A DNA stretch of 64,000 nt from contig CAVRJB010000013.1 of the NCBI GenBank assembly GCA_963721385.1, forward strand, positions 248,001 through 312,000, written 5' to 3'. The position numbers and the translations under genes were made by a program. The DNA is from DAOMFB01 sp963721385. GTDB lineage: Bacteria; Acidobacteriota; Thermoanaerobaculia; UBA5066. How positions within the stretch are numbered: position 1 is the first letter of the stretch; each line of letters starts with the position of its first letter. Below are positions 50,924 through 58,407 of this stretch, one piece after another. The notes beneath the pieces are model-generated. The model was not told the origin of the DNA. It ran no database searches and saw only the letters and a list, made by a program, of their open reading frames with translations.

Positions 50924-51304
50924 TTACTTGATCTCCACCTTCGCGCCGGCTTCCTCGAACTTCTTCTTGATCGAGGCGGCCTCGTCCTTCGAGACGCCTT
51001 CCTTGAGCATGCCGAGGCTCTCGACGAGGTCCTTGGCCTCCTTCAGGCCGAGGGTCGAGTTGACCTCGCGCACGAGCTTGATGACGTTGATCTTGTTCGC
51101 GCCGGCTTCCTTCAGAACGACCGTGAACTCGGTCTGCTCCTCGGCGGCGGCGGCCGGGGCGGCGCCCGCGGCGGCGGCGGCCGGGGCGGCCATCATGGCC
51201 GCCGAGACCCCGAACTTCTCCTCGAGCGCCTTCACGAGGGTGTTCAGCTCGAGGACCGACATCGACTCGATTTCCTTGACGAAGTTTTCGACGCTGAGAG
51301 CCAT
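50924..51304 (-). CDS. rplL: 50S ribosomal protein L7/L12
   Basis: Stalk protein that recruits translational GTPases. The 126 residues have the N-terminal dimerisation helices (VENFVKEIESMSVLELNTLVKALEEKFG), an Ala-rich hinge (AAPAAAAAGAAPAAAA) and the C-domain (KTEFTVVLKEAGANKINVIKLVREV and GLKEAKDLVESL). Length is normal; it ends KFEEAGAKVEIK. It follows rplJ by 27 bases. Confidence 0.97.
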   Translation of the reverse strand: MALSVENFVKEIESMSVLELNTLVKALEEKFGVSAAMMAAPAAAAAGAAPAAAAEEQTEFTVVLKEAGANKINVIKLVREVNSTLGLKEAKDLVESLGMLKEGVSKDEAASIKKKFEEAGAKVEIK

Positions 51305-51331
51305 GGTGTCTTCTCCTGTTGACTTCAGGCC

Positions 51332-51856
51332 TTAGGCCGTCTGTTCTTTTTGCCTGGTGATCGCCGCGAGCGTGGCCGCGACGTTGCGGTGGGGGGCCGA
51401 GAGGACGGTGACGAGGCGCCGGACCGGCGACTGCATCAGGCCGAGCAGCTTGGCGATGAGCTCCGAACGGTTCGGCATCGTGGCGAGCGCCTCGAGCGAG
51501 GAAGCCGGGACCGCTTTCCCGTCGAGCAGGGCCGCCTTGACCTTCACGTGCGGGTTCGTCTTCCCGAAGGTGTGGATCACCTTCGCCAGCGCGACGACAT
51601 CCGTCTGGCTGTAGGCGATCGCGGTCATGCCGGTGAAGTGCTCCGCGAGAGCCTCGATGGGCTTCCCCTTGATGGCGCGAAGCGCGAGCGTGTTCTTGAC
51701 GACCAGGTATTCCGACTTCGTGCCGCGGATCTGCCGGCGGAGGTCGGTGACCGCCGGGACGGTGATGCCGGTGTAGTCGATGAGGAAGGCGTGGGGCGCC
51801 TTCGCCACCGTGTCCGACAGCTCCTGGATCATCGCGGTCTTTTCGTCGCGGTTCAT
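51332..51856 (-). CDS. rplJ: 50S ribosomal protein L10
   Basis: Stalk base that binds L7/L12 dimers and, in many bacteria, represses its own operon. From ATG 51856 it is 174 residues: KTAMIQELSDTVAKAPHAFLIDYTGITVPAVTDLRRQIR (split), YLVVKNTLALRAIKG, and a C-terminal L12-binding helix ending TLAAITRQKEQTA. The upstream part of the open frame is a shadow of rplA. Its ATG overlaps the rplA stop (ATGA), leaving no room for the usual long L10 leader. Confidence 0.96.
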   Translation of the reverse strand: MNRDEKTAMIQELSDTVAKAPHAFLIDYTGITVPAVTDLRRQIRGTKSEYLVVKNTLALRAIKGKPIEALAEHFTGMTAIAYSQTDVVALAKVIHTFGKTNPHVKVKAALLDGKAVPASSLEALATMPNRSELIAKLLGLMQSPVRRLVTVLSAPHRNVAATLAAITRQKEQTA

Positions 51857-52563
51857 GCGGTCCTCCCGTGGGCCTTCTCCAGCGCGGCGGGATCCACCGG
51901 CACGCCGGGGCCCATCGTCGAGGAGAGCGTCACGGACCTGAGGTACTTGCCCTTGGCCGAGGACGGCTTGGCGCGCTGGACCGCGGCGAGAAGGGCCTCG
52001 GTGTTCTCGACGAGCTGCTGCTCGCCGAACGAGACCTTGCCGACCGGGACGTGGATGATGGCCGTCTTGTCGACGCGGAACTCGATCTTGCCCGCCTTCA
52101 GCTCCCTGACGGCCTTGCCGATGTCGAAGGTGACGGTTCCGGCCTTCGGGTTCGGCATCAGGCCCTTGGGCCCGAGCACCTTTCCGAGCCGGCCGAGCGA
52201 CTTCATCATGTCGGGCGTCGCGACGAGCGCCTCGAAGTCGAGGTAGCCCCCCGTGATCTTCTGCACGAGGTCGTCTCCGCCAACGACGTCGGCACCGGCT
52301 TCCTCGGCCTCCTTGATCTTTTCGCCCGACGCCACGACGGCTACGCGCGTGGTCTTCCCGAGGCCGTGCGGAAGCACGACCGTGCCGCGCACCATCTGGT
52401 CCGCGTGCTTGGGATCCACGCCGAGACGCATCGCGATCTCGACGGTTTCGTTGAACTTGGCGAACGCCGACGACTTCACGAGCGCGACGGCCTGGGGCAC
52501 GTCGTAGAGCTTCGCGGAGTCGACCTTCGCGGCGGCCGCGGTGAATTTCTTGCCCTGACTCAT
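51853..52563 (-). CDS. rplA: 50S ribosomal protein L1
   Basis: L1-stalk protein and classical translational repressor of its operon. From ATG 52563 (GGAGAACACA before it) it is 236 residues: MSQGKKFTAAAAKVDSAKLYDV, LGVDPKHADQMVRGTVVLPHGLGKTTRVAVVASG and VLGPKGLMPNPKAGTVTFDIGKAV. A start 21 codons upstream would add a non-conserved leader. The 135-base gap to rplK contains a TTCCGGCGCCGGAA palindrome (52660-52673). Confidence 0.97.
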   Translation of the reverse strand: MSQGKKFTAAAAKVDSAKLYDVPQAVALVKSSAFAKFNETVEIAMRLGVDPKHADQMVRGTVVLPHGLGKTTRVAVVASGEKIKEAEEAGADVVGGDDLVQKITGGYLDFEALVATPDMMKSLGRLGKVLGPKGLMPNPKAGTVTFDIGKAVRELKAGKIEFRVDKTAIIHVPVGKVSFGEQQLVENTEALLAAVQRAKPSSAKGKYLRSVTLSSTMGPGVPVDPAALEKAHGRTA

Positions 52564-52698
52564 TGTGTTCTCCAGAGCCGTCCGCATTCCAACCTCCCCC
52601 TTCGGGCGAGAAGCCCCGGCAGGCATCGCCGGGCACCCTCGAGGGACGCGCCGGGAGAGTTCCGGCGCCGGAAGCGGGCGTCTCGCGTCAATGGACTC

Positions 52699-53121
52699 CT
52701 AGACGACTTCGATTCCCATGGAGCGCGCGGTCCCCTCGACGGTCTTGACGGCCGCGGCGAGGTCCGGCGTGTTCAGGTCGACGAGCTTGAGCTTCGCGAT
52801 CTCCTCGACCTGCTTCTTCGTCACCTTCCCGACCTTGTTCTTGTTCGGGACGCCCGAGCCCTTCTCGAGCTTCGCCGCCTTCTTCAGGAGCACCGCGGCC
52901 GGAGGCGTCTTCGTGATGAACGAGTACGACCGGTCCGAATAGACCGTGACGATGACCGGGATGATGAGCCCCTGCTCCTTCGCCGTTTTCGCATTGAAGG
53001 CCTTGCAGAAGTCCATGATGTTGACGCCCTGCGGGCCGAGCGCCGTGCCGACAGGCGGCGCGGGCGTGGCCTGGCCGGCGGGAATCTGCAATTTGACGTA
53101 ACCGGTGATCTTCTTCGCCAT
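52699..53121 (-). CDS. rplK: 50S ribosomal protein L11
   Basis: GTPase-centre protein and thiostrepton target, needed for RelA signalling. The 140 residues show MAKKITGYVKLQIPAGQATPAPPVGTALGPQGVNIMDFCKAFNAKT (split over the N-domain with its Pro-rich hinge) and the rRNA-binding C-domain ending VKTVEGTARSMGIEVV. Normal length. It lies 9 bases after nusG. Confidence 0.98.
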   Translation of the reverse strand: MAKKITGYVKLQIPAGQATPAPPVGTALGPQGVNIMDFCKAFNAKTAKEQGLIIPVIVTVYSDRSYSFITKTPPAAVLLKKAAKLEKGSGVPNKNKVGKVTKKQVEEIAKLKLVDLNTPDLAAAVKTVEGTARSMGIEVV

Positions 53122-53130
53122 GACTCTTCC

Positions 53131-53718
53131 TTACAACTTCTGGACCTGGACAAACTCGAGTTCGACCGGCGTCGGCCGGCCGAAGATCGTGACGAGGATG
53201 CGGAGCGTCGAGCGCTCGAGGTTGATGTCCTCGACCGTGCCCGTGAACTCCTTGAACGGCCCGTCGATGATCTTCACCTGCTCCCCGCGCTCGTAAACGT
53301 AGCGGGGCTTCGGCTTCTCCTTCGACTCGGCCGAGTGGTGGAGGATCGCGTCGACCTCCTCACGGGTGAGCGGGACGGGAGCCTTCGAGGACCCGCCGAC
53401 GAAGCCGGTCACCTTCGGCGTATTGCGCACGAGGTGCCAGGTCTCGTCGGACATTTCCATCTGGACGAGGACGTAGCCGGGGAAGAACTTCCGCTCGACG
53501 TTCCGGCGCTTTCCGGCCTTCATCTCGACGACGGTCTCCTTCGGCACGCGGATCTCGCCGAAGTGAGCCTCCATGCCGAGGGCCTTGATCCGGTTCGTCA
53601 GCTCCTGCACGACCCGGTCCTCGAAGCCCGAGTAGGTGTGGACGATGTACCAGTCCATCGCGGGCGCGGCGGCCGCGGCATCCGCGGCCGGTCTGTCGTG
53701 GGCCGTCGTGTCGTTCAC
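53131..53718 (-). CDS. nusG: Transcription antitermination/termination factor NusG
   Basis: Couples RNA polymerase to Rho or the ribosome. The 195 residues carry a 20-residue Ala/Asp-rich leader, the NGN domain from DWYIVHTYSGFEDRVVQEL to the conserved PGYVLVQMEMSDETWHLVRNTPKVTGFVGG, and the KOW domain (YERGEQVKIIDGPFKEFTGTVEDI) ending FGRPTPVELEFVQVQKL. Position between secE and rplK is the standard one. Confidence 0.97.
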   Translation of the reverse strand: MNDTTAHDRPAADAAAAAPAMDWYIVHTYSGFEDRVVQELTNRIKALGMEAHFGEIRVPKETVVEMKAGKRRNVERKFFPGYVLVQMEMSDETWHLVRNTPKVTGFVGGSSKAPVPLTREEVDAILHHSAESKEKPKPRYVYERGEQVKIIDGPFKEFTGTVEDINLERSTLRILVTIFGRPTPVELEFVQVQKL

Positions 53719-53749
53719 CGTCGTCTCTCCCGTCTTTCCCGCGTTCCCG

Positions 53750-53961
53750 TCAGCTGCCGAACGCGGCGAAGAGCTTGTTCACGAGGGGCGTGACCGCCGC
53801 GTCGATCAGGAAGAGGAAGGTGCCCACGATCACCGTGTAGACGAGGACGACGGCCGTCGTGCCGACGACCTCGTCCCGCCCGGGCCAGGAGATCTTCCCC
53901 CCTCCTTCCTCACGTCGCCGAGGAACTCGCGGAAACGGCCCCACTTCTCGCTGAGATTCAT
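53750..53961 (-). CDS. secE: Preprotein translocase subunit SecE, with one-base frameshift
   Basis: Single-span essential partner of SecY. From ATG 53961 the frame reads MNLSEKWGRFREFLGDVRKEGG, then breaks; the next frame continues KISWPGRDEVVGTTAVVLVYTVIVGTFLFLIDAAVTPLV with the conserved SWP-R motif and membrane segment. The break is at a run of six G (minus strand; C at 53897-53902), and seven G would give GAG GGG GGG AAG and an intact 70-residue SecE. As SecE is essential, this is almost surely a homopolymer read error or, less likely, a slippery site. It lies between tRNA-Trp and nusG, as usual. Confidence 0.88.
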
Positions 53962-53993
53962 GTCGTGTCTCGGTTCCTTCGCGCCGGGGTGGT

Positions 53994-54070
<77 letters not shown>

Positions 54071-54079
54071 GTGGCGGCG

Positions 54080-54235
54080 TCAGACCTTCCCTTCCTTGTG
54101 CGGCGTGTGCTTGCGGCACGCCGAACAGAACTTCGAAAGCTCGAGCTTCTCCTGATGCGTCTTCTTGTTCTTCGTGACGGTGTAGTTGCGGCGCTTGCAC
54201 TCGCCGCAGACCAGGCTGATGAGTTCTCTCGGCAT
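54080..54235 (-). CDS. rpmG: 50S ribosomal protein L33, zinc-binding form
   Basis: Small large-subunit protein near the E site. The 51 residues begin MPRELISLVCGECKRRNYTVTKNKK and end FCSACRKHTPHKEGKV. Cys10, Cys13, Cys37 and Cys40 make the zinc knuckle of the C-plus form. ATG at 54235, 40 bases after tRNA-Gly; the stop lies 10 bases before tRNA-Trp, so it is transcribed with the tRNAs. Confidence 0.96.
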   Translation of the reverse strand: MPRELISLVCGECKRRNYTVTKNKKTHQEKLELSKFCSACRKHTPHKEGKV

Positions 54236-54274
54236 CGACGATTCTCCAAGGCTTGTGGCGCCCTGCCGTGACGT

Positions 54275-54349
54275 TGGAGCGGGAGACGGGATTCGAACCC
54301 GCGACCAACAGCTTGGAAGGCTGTGACTCTACCCCTGAGTTACTCCCGC
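54275..54349 (-). tRNA. tRNA-Gly (anticodon TCC)
   Basis: Acceptor GCGGGAG/CTCCCGC, anticodon loop CTTCCAA (TCC), T-arm GGTTCGAATCC, encoded CCA. Part of the Thr-Tyr-Thr-Gly-Trp cluster. Confidence 0.96.
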
Positions 54350-54374
54350 GTTTCCGTGTCGTTTCCATTGATTC

Positions 54375-54412
54375 CGTGGGGGGCCCGGGGGGATCGAGAA
54401 CCCCCGGGATCA
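54375..54412. repeat. GC-rich hairpin element, copy 3 (directly behind tRNA-Thr)
   Basis: CGTGGGGGGCCCGGGGGGAT, then CGAGAACCCCCGGGATCA. On the transcribed strand it begins at the base after the encoded CCA of tRNA-Thr(GGT). Same orientation and nearly same sequence as the copies behind fusA and rplN, two bases shorter in the loop. Confidence 0.82.
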
Positions 54413-54488
54413 TGGAGCCCACGAGCAGATTTGAACTGCTGACCCCGTCCTTACCAAGGACGTGCTCTACCGACTGAGCTACGTGGGC
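54413..54488 (-). tRNA. tRNA-Thr (anticodon GGT)
   Basis: Acceptor GCCCACG/CGTGGGC, anticodon loop TTGGTAA (GGT), T-arm AGTTCAAATCT, encoded CCA followed at once by the GC-rich hairpin element. Confidence 0.96.
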
Positions 54489-54508
54489 CTCGTTCCCTCT
54501 CTCGGCGA

Positions 54509-54596
54509 TGGTGGGCAGAGAGGGATTCGAACCCCCGTAGCACGTCAGTGCGGCAGATTTACAGTCTGCTGCCATTAACCACTCGGCCATCTGCCC
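54509..54596 (-). tRNA. tRNA-Tyr (anticodon GTA)
   Basis: Class II tRNA with long variable arm: acceptor GGGCAGA/TCTGCCC, anticodon loop CTGTAAA (GTA), variable arm CGCACTGACGTGC, T-arm GGTTCGAATCC, encoded CCA. Confidence 0.96.
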
Positions 54597-54664
54597 CTTT
54601 TTCCTCGTCATCCCGTGCGCCCGGCCCCTCTCGCCGTCCCGACTCCGCGCCGCTCCGACCGTCC

Positions 54665-54740
54665 TGGAGCTGGCGATGGGACTTGAACCCGCAACCTGCC
54701 GATTACAAATCGGCTGCTCTGCCTATTGAGCTACGCCAGC
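54665..54740 (-). tRNA. tRNA-Thr (anticodon TGT)
   Basis: Acceptor GCTGGCG/CGCCAGC, anticodon loop TTTGTAA (TGT), T-arm GGTTCAAGTCC, encoded CCA. First gene of the tRNA-rpoBC transcription unit, about 100 bases after its promoter. Confidence 0.96.
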
Positions 54741-54840
54741 CTCTTTTTCTTTCGTCGCCTCGGCGGAGAGAGCTCGACCGTGGGGTTCAAGAAGACGGAT
54801 CGACACGGCGTCGCACGCCCGACGAGGCGCGAACCAAGGT

Positions 54841-54869
54841 TTATAACAGGGGGCTTTCCGCCCGGTCAA
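54841..54869 (-). promoter_or_regulatory. Promoter of the tRNA-secE-nusG-rpoBC unit
   Basis: TTGACC (54864-54869) and TTATAA (54841-54846) on the minus strand, 17-base spacer. The -35 lies one base after the rlmB stop codon. Predicted start near 54834, roughly 95 bases before tRNA-Thr(TGT). Confidence 0.8.
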
Positions 54870-54870
54870 G

Positions 54871-55584
54871 CTATTTCCGTGCCGCGAGATAGCCTCCGCG
54901 CCGCCGGACGACCTCGAAGAGCAGGACCCCGGTCGCGACGGAGACGTTCAGGGACCCGGCCCCCGTCCTCATCGGAATCGAGACGAGCCGGTCGCACGAC
55001 TCCCGGGTCAGCCGGCGGAGCCCCTCCCCCTCCGACCCCAGGCACAGGAGAATGTCCCCGGAAAGGTCTGTCTCGTAAAGGTTTTCGCCCGAGGCATCGG
55101 CTCCGTAAACCCAGAACCCGAGGCGCTTGGCCTCGTCGAGAAACTGGGCCGCGTTCCCGCAGCGGCCCACCCTGACCCGCTCGAGCGCCCCGGCCGACGC
55201 CTTCGCCACGGCCTCCGTCAGCCCGGCGGCGTGCCGTTCGGGGAGAACGACCGCCGCTCCCGCCGCCGCCGCCGTCCGGAGGATCGAGCCGACGTTTCCC
55301 GGGTCGGTCACCTGGTCGAGGAAGATCACGAGCCTCGAGCCCTCATCCCCGGCGAGGCACTCCTCGACCGGGTCGTAATCGCGCGCTGCGACCCGGGCGG
55401 CGACGCCGTTGTGACCGCGCCCGGCCATCCGATCGAGTTCCTCGCGAGAGGCCGTCCGGACCGCGACGCCCTGCGATCGGGCCATTTCCTCGATCTCGCT
55501 CGCACGGGCATCCCGCCGTCCCCGGAGGACGAAGAGCGCCTCGACCGAGCGCGGCCGGCGCTCGAGGACCTCGCGCACCGGGTG
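54871..55584 (-). pseudogene. rlmB: 23S rRNA methyltransferase RlmB/TrmH family, 3' portion of a split gene
   Basis: SPOUT-class 2'-O-methyltransferase acting on 23S rRNA (Gm2251 in E. coli). This part carries HPVREVLERRPRSVEALFVLRG (substrate-binding domain), then FLDQVTDPGNVGSILRTAAAAGAAVVLPE (motif 1), LCLGSEGEGLRRLTRESCD (motif 2) and the knot end VSIPMRTGAGSLNVSVATGVLLFEVVRRR. The first 14 codons lie 2,795 bp upstream at 58356-58397. Removing one copy of the 24-bp repeat plus the intervening DNA restores a continuous frame of 243 residues, the family norm. The open frame that appears to extend upstream belongs to the inserted segment. Confidence 0.88.
55561..55584. repeat. Left copy of the 24-bp direct repeat flanking the inserted segment
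   Basis: Encodes HPVREVLE of rlmB on the minus strand. Matches 58356-58379 at 23 of 24 bases; the only difference is G/A at the seventh base. Both copies are in rlmB frame relative to their own side. Confidence 0.9.
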
Positions 55585-55776
55585 CTTCTCCTCGGCGGCG
55601 TAGATCTTGTCCAGGTCCGCGGTGCGGACGAAGCACTGGAGCATCGTGATGTGCGGGGTGTGCGTCGCGTCGAGGGCGAAGCCCTTCGGGAAGACCTCGA
55701 GCAGGCGCGCGTTGTTCGCGGCGGCATGCCGGAGCATCGTCGCGTCCGGCTGAAGCAGGATGTCGATGGCGGTGAC
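55585..55776 (-). pseudogene. 2'-5' RNA ligase-like (2H phosphoesterase) N-terminal fragment
   Basis: About 64 residues, VTAIDILLQPDATMLRHAAAN to FVRTADLDKIYAAEEK, with one H-x-T motif (PHITML) of the 2H phosphoesterase fold. The second H-x-T half is missing because the sequence runs into rlmB at the left junction. The start is uncertain (a GTC stands where a GTG would be expected). Part of the inserted segment; expressed function is unlikely. Confidence 0.6.
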
Positions 55777-55789
55777 CTCGGGACGGCGC

Positions 55790-56813
55790 GGCAGGGAAGA
55801 CCGGTCTTCCAGTCGTTCTTCATGCTGACGACGGTCCAGCCGTCCTTCTGCGCATGCTCGTCGAGCGCGGGCGTGAAGAGCGCCCAGCTTGACGTCCGGC
55901 AGTCCGCGCGCCGGGCCGTAGGCGAATTCGCGCGCCGCATCGTCGTGCAGCACCAGCAGCTCGAACCGTGCGCCGCTGCCGCCCTGCGTGTACTCCAGCA
56001 TCTGCTGGTCGCCCCGACGGAATTTCCGAACGCGGCGATGGGCCGGCGGCCGATGTGCTGGTTGATGCCGACGGGCTTGTCGCCCTTGTCGTCGTTGAAG
56101 TTCAGCTCCGGCAGGCGCACGAGCACCGGCTTGCCGTCGCGCAGCTCGAACTTCGTCTTGATGCTGCTGCCGATGACCTGTTCCGGCGGGATGCCGTAGA
56201 CCTGCTCAGTCCACGGGCGCATGAACTCGATGCCGCCGCCGGAGACGATGAAGTTCTTGAAGCCGTTCGCGCGCAGGTAGGCGAGCAGCTTCGAGCATCG
56301 GCTGATAGACCATCTCGGTGAAGAGCCTGCCGGTCTTCGGATGTTTCGCGGTCGCGATCCAGTCCTTGACGATCTGCTCGAACTCCACCGTGGTCATGCC
56401 GGCGTGCGTGGCCATGAAGAGCTCGAGGAGCGCGTGGTCGCCGCCGGCGAGCGCGGTCTTCGAGATCGCCCTTGAGCAGCGAGGCGAACGGCTCCTGGGT
56501 CTTCCATTCGGGATGCTGCGGCGCGAGCGCTTTCACGCGGTCGAGCGTGAAGTACAGCTGAACGGGCAGCGGCTGCTCGCACCAGAGCGTGCCGTCGTTG
56601 TCGAACACGGCGATGCGTTCCGGGACCGGCACGAAGTCCGGCGAGCCGGGCTTCGTGACCTTCGTCGACGAACGCGACGATGGACTTCCTGGCCGCCGCC
56701 GTCGTTCCACGAAGGCAGCGGATCGCGCGGCGCGTAGGCGGCGGTCGACGGTGAGCGCCAGCGCGCAACGACCGCAGCGGCGAGAAGATGGTGCGTCTAG
56801 TTTGCGTCGGCAA
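55790..56813 (-). pseudogene. HAD-family acid phosphatase-like gene, multiple frameshifts
   Basis: Pieces in all three frames follow one another in the right order: PLPSWNDG, KSIVAFVDE, TKPGSPDFVPVPERIAVFDNDGTLWCEQ (HAD motif I DNDGT), FASLLKGDL, HALLELFMATHAGMTTVEFEQIV, NGFKNFIVSGGG (motif II), RRPIAAFGNSVG (motif IV), GARFELLVLHDDAAREFAYGP and VVSMKNDWK. At least six single-base shifts are needed, for example near 56290, 56465, 56665 and 55835. Protein sequence stays well conserved between breaks, which argues for read errors rather than long decay. End points are approximate. Confidence 0.65.
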
Positions 56814-56895
56814 TTCCCATGGTGTGGGGCCGGCGATGTCAGGGGCCGCACCCGGCTTCGACGGATGCGGCCCGGTGGATTGAGTCAGCGCCGCG

Positions 56896-58355
56896 TCAGT
56901 GCGCTTTCGGCAGCTCTTCGATCTGCTTCTGCATTTTCGTCAGGTTGAACGAGCCTGCCGTCTGCGCTGGCGGGTAATCCTTGAAGGTCAGGAGGAACTT
57001 GCCGGCCATCTCGGTGAGCGGGATGAGGACGCAGAGGCGTTCGAGGAGCCAGTCGTAGTAGGTGTTCGAGTTGTGCTGCGCCTGCTCGAACGGGTCGCGG
57101 CGCAGGTTGAAGAGCAGCGGGACGCGCAGCTGGACGAACGGCTCGCGCCAGACGCGAACGCTGCACCGCGGTTTTCCAGGCACACGACCTTCCAGTCCTG
57201 GTAGCGAGCCGCGACGATCTCGCCGTCGTCGTTCACGTAGCAGAACGCCTTGCGCGGCGACTCCTTCGGTTTTGCCGCTCAGGTAATCCAGCATGTTGTA
57301 GCCGTCGACGTAGTTCTTGTAGGTGCGGCCGCTGAGTTCCACGCCCTTGAGGAGCTTTTCCTTGATGTCCGGCGCGCCAGCGGCGGCGGCGAACGTCGGG
57401 AGCCAGTCCTCGTGCGCGACGATGCCGTTGAGGGTCGTGCCCGCGTGGAAATGGCCGGGCCAGCGCACGACGCAGGAAACACGGTAGGCGCCCTCCCAGT
57501 TCGAGTTCTTCTCGCTGCGGAACGGCGTGATCGCGGCGTCGGGCCAGGAGTTCAAGTGCGGGCCGTTGTCGGTCGAGTACAGGACGAACGTGTCGTCCGC
57601 GATGTTCAGGTCGTCGAGCACCTTGAGGACCTGGCCGACGTGCTTGTCGTGCTCGACCATGGCGTCGCGGTAGTCTCGGCCTGCCCGGACGGGCCGAGGC
57701 GCTCGGGCTTCGCGTGCGTGCGGAAGTGCATGCGCGTGACGTTCAACCAGACGAAGAACGGCTTGCCCGGCCTTGGCCAGCCGCGTGATGAACTCCACGG
57801 CGTCCGCGGTGATGTCGTCGTCGATCGTCTCCATGCGCTTCTTCGTGAGCGGCCCGGTGTCGTCGATGGTCTCGGCCGCCCTTGCCGGTCGAGCCTTGGA
57901 CTTGAGGACGCCGCGCGGACCGTAACTCTGCCGGAACTCCGGGTTCTTCGGATAATCCAGGAGCTCGGGCTCTTCGTCCGCGTTGAGGTGGTAGAGGCTG
58001 CCGAAGAACTCGTCGAAGCCGTGGACGGTGGGCAGGTGCTCGTCGCGGTCGCCGAGGTGGTTCTTGCCGAACTGGCCGGTCGCGTAGCCCTGAGCTCTTC
58101 AGGATCGCCGCGATCGTCGGGTCGGCCTTCTGCGAGCCGACCGTGGCGCCCGGCAGACCGACCTTCGTGAGGCCGCTGCGGGCCGGACTGAGCCGGTGAT
58201 GAACGACGCGCGGCCTGCGGTGCAGCTCTGCTGCGGCGTAATAGTCGGTGAAGATCACGCCTTCTCTGGCGACGCGGTCGATGTTCGGCGTCCTGAAGCC
58301 CATCAGCCAGCGACAATAGGCGCTGACGTTCGGATGGCCGATGTCGTCGCCCCAG
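56896..58355 (-). pseudogene. Arylsulfatase-like gene, N-terminally cut and multiply frameshifted
   Basis: Alkaline-phosphatase-fold sulfatase. In order one finds WGDDIGHPNVSAYCRW at the right junction (the metal-binding Asp pair), MGFRTPNIDRVAREGVIFTDYYA, SCTAGRASFITG after a shift (C-x-A-x-R formylglycine site), GKPFFVWLNVTRMHFRTHAKPE, LYSTDNGPHLNSWPDAAITPFRSEK, GAYRVSCVVRWPGHF, then RDPFEQAQHNSNTYYDW and the stop. Roughly eight single-base shifts are needed (for example near 58235, 58180, 58100, 57885, 57765, 57670, 57280, 57165). The first residues are lost at the 24-bp repeat. Confidence 0.7.
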
Positions 58356-58379
58356 CTCGAGAACCTCGCGCACCGGGTG
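58356..58379. repeat. Right copy of the 24-bp direct repeat flanking the inserted segment
   Basis: Lies in the rlmB 5' portion, encoding HPVREVLE on the minus strand, one mismatch from 55561-55584. The sulfatase sequence begins immediately beyond it. Confidence 0.9.
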
Positions 58380-58397
58380 AAAGCCGAAGACGATCAC
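58356..58397 (-). pseudogene. rlmB: rlmB 5' portion (first 14 codons)
   Basis: From GTG 58397 the frame reads MIVFGFHPVREVLE, the typical RlmB start (Y/F-G-x-H-P-V-R-E-L/V), and is then replaced by sulfatase sequence in another frame. It starts 10 bases after the ispF stop, so rlmB is the last gene of the rplM-ispF run. Joined to 54871-55560 it gives an intact gene. Confidence 0.85.
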
Positions 58398-58407
58398 GGC
58401 CGGCGCG

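Larger units (their letters stand above)
55585..58379. other. 2.8-kb foreign or mis-assembled segment inside rlmB
   Basis: The segment between the two copies of the rlmB repeat (2,795 bp counting one copy) holds three minus-strand genes that each need many frame changes to read. The sulfatase lacks its N-terminus exactly at the right junction, and the 2H-phosphoesterase lacks its C-terminus exactly at the left junction. No transposase, integrase, inverted repeats or tRNA is present. Gene content (sulfatase, acid phosphatase-like HAD, 2'-5' RNA ligase-like) looks proteobacterial to me. Either an assembly patch from a raw long read or a decaying insertion. Confidence 0.8.

Noticed and set aside
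53750..53944. A short 64-residue SecE starting MGPFPRVPRRREE
   Set aside because: Its first 15 residues are out-of-frame translation of the true N-terminus; the real start is ATG 53961 with one base missing in the G-run.
55561..58379. Insertion sequence or integron in rlmB
   Set aside because: No transposase, integrase, terminal inverted repeat or short target duplication is present; only cargo-like genes cut at both ends.
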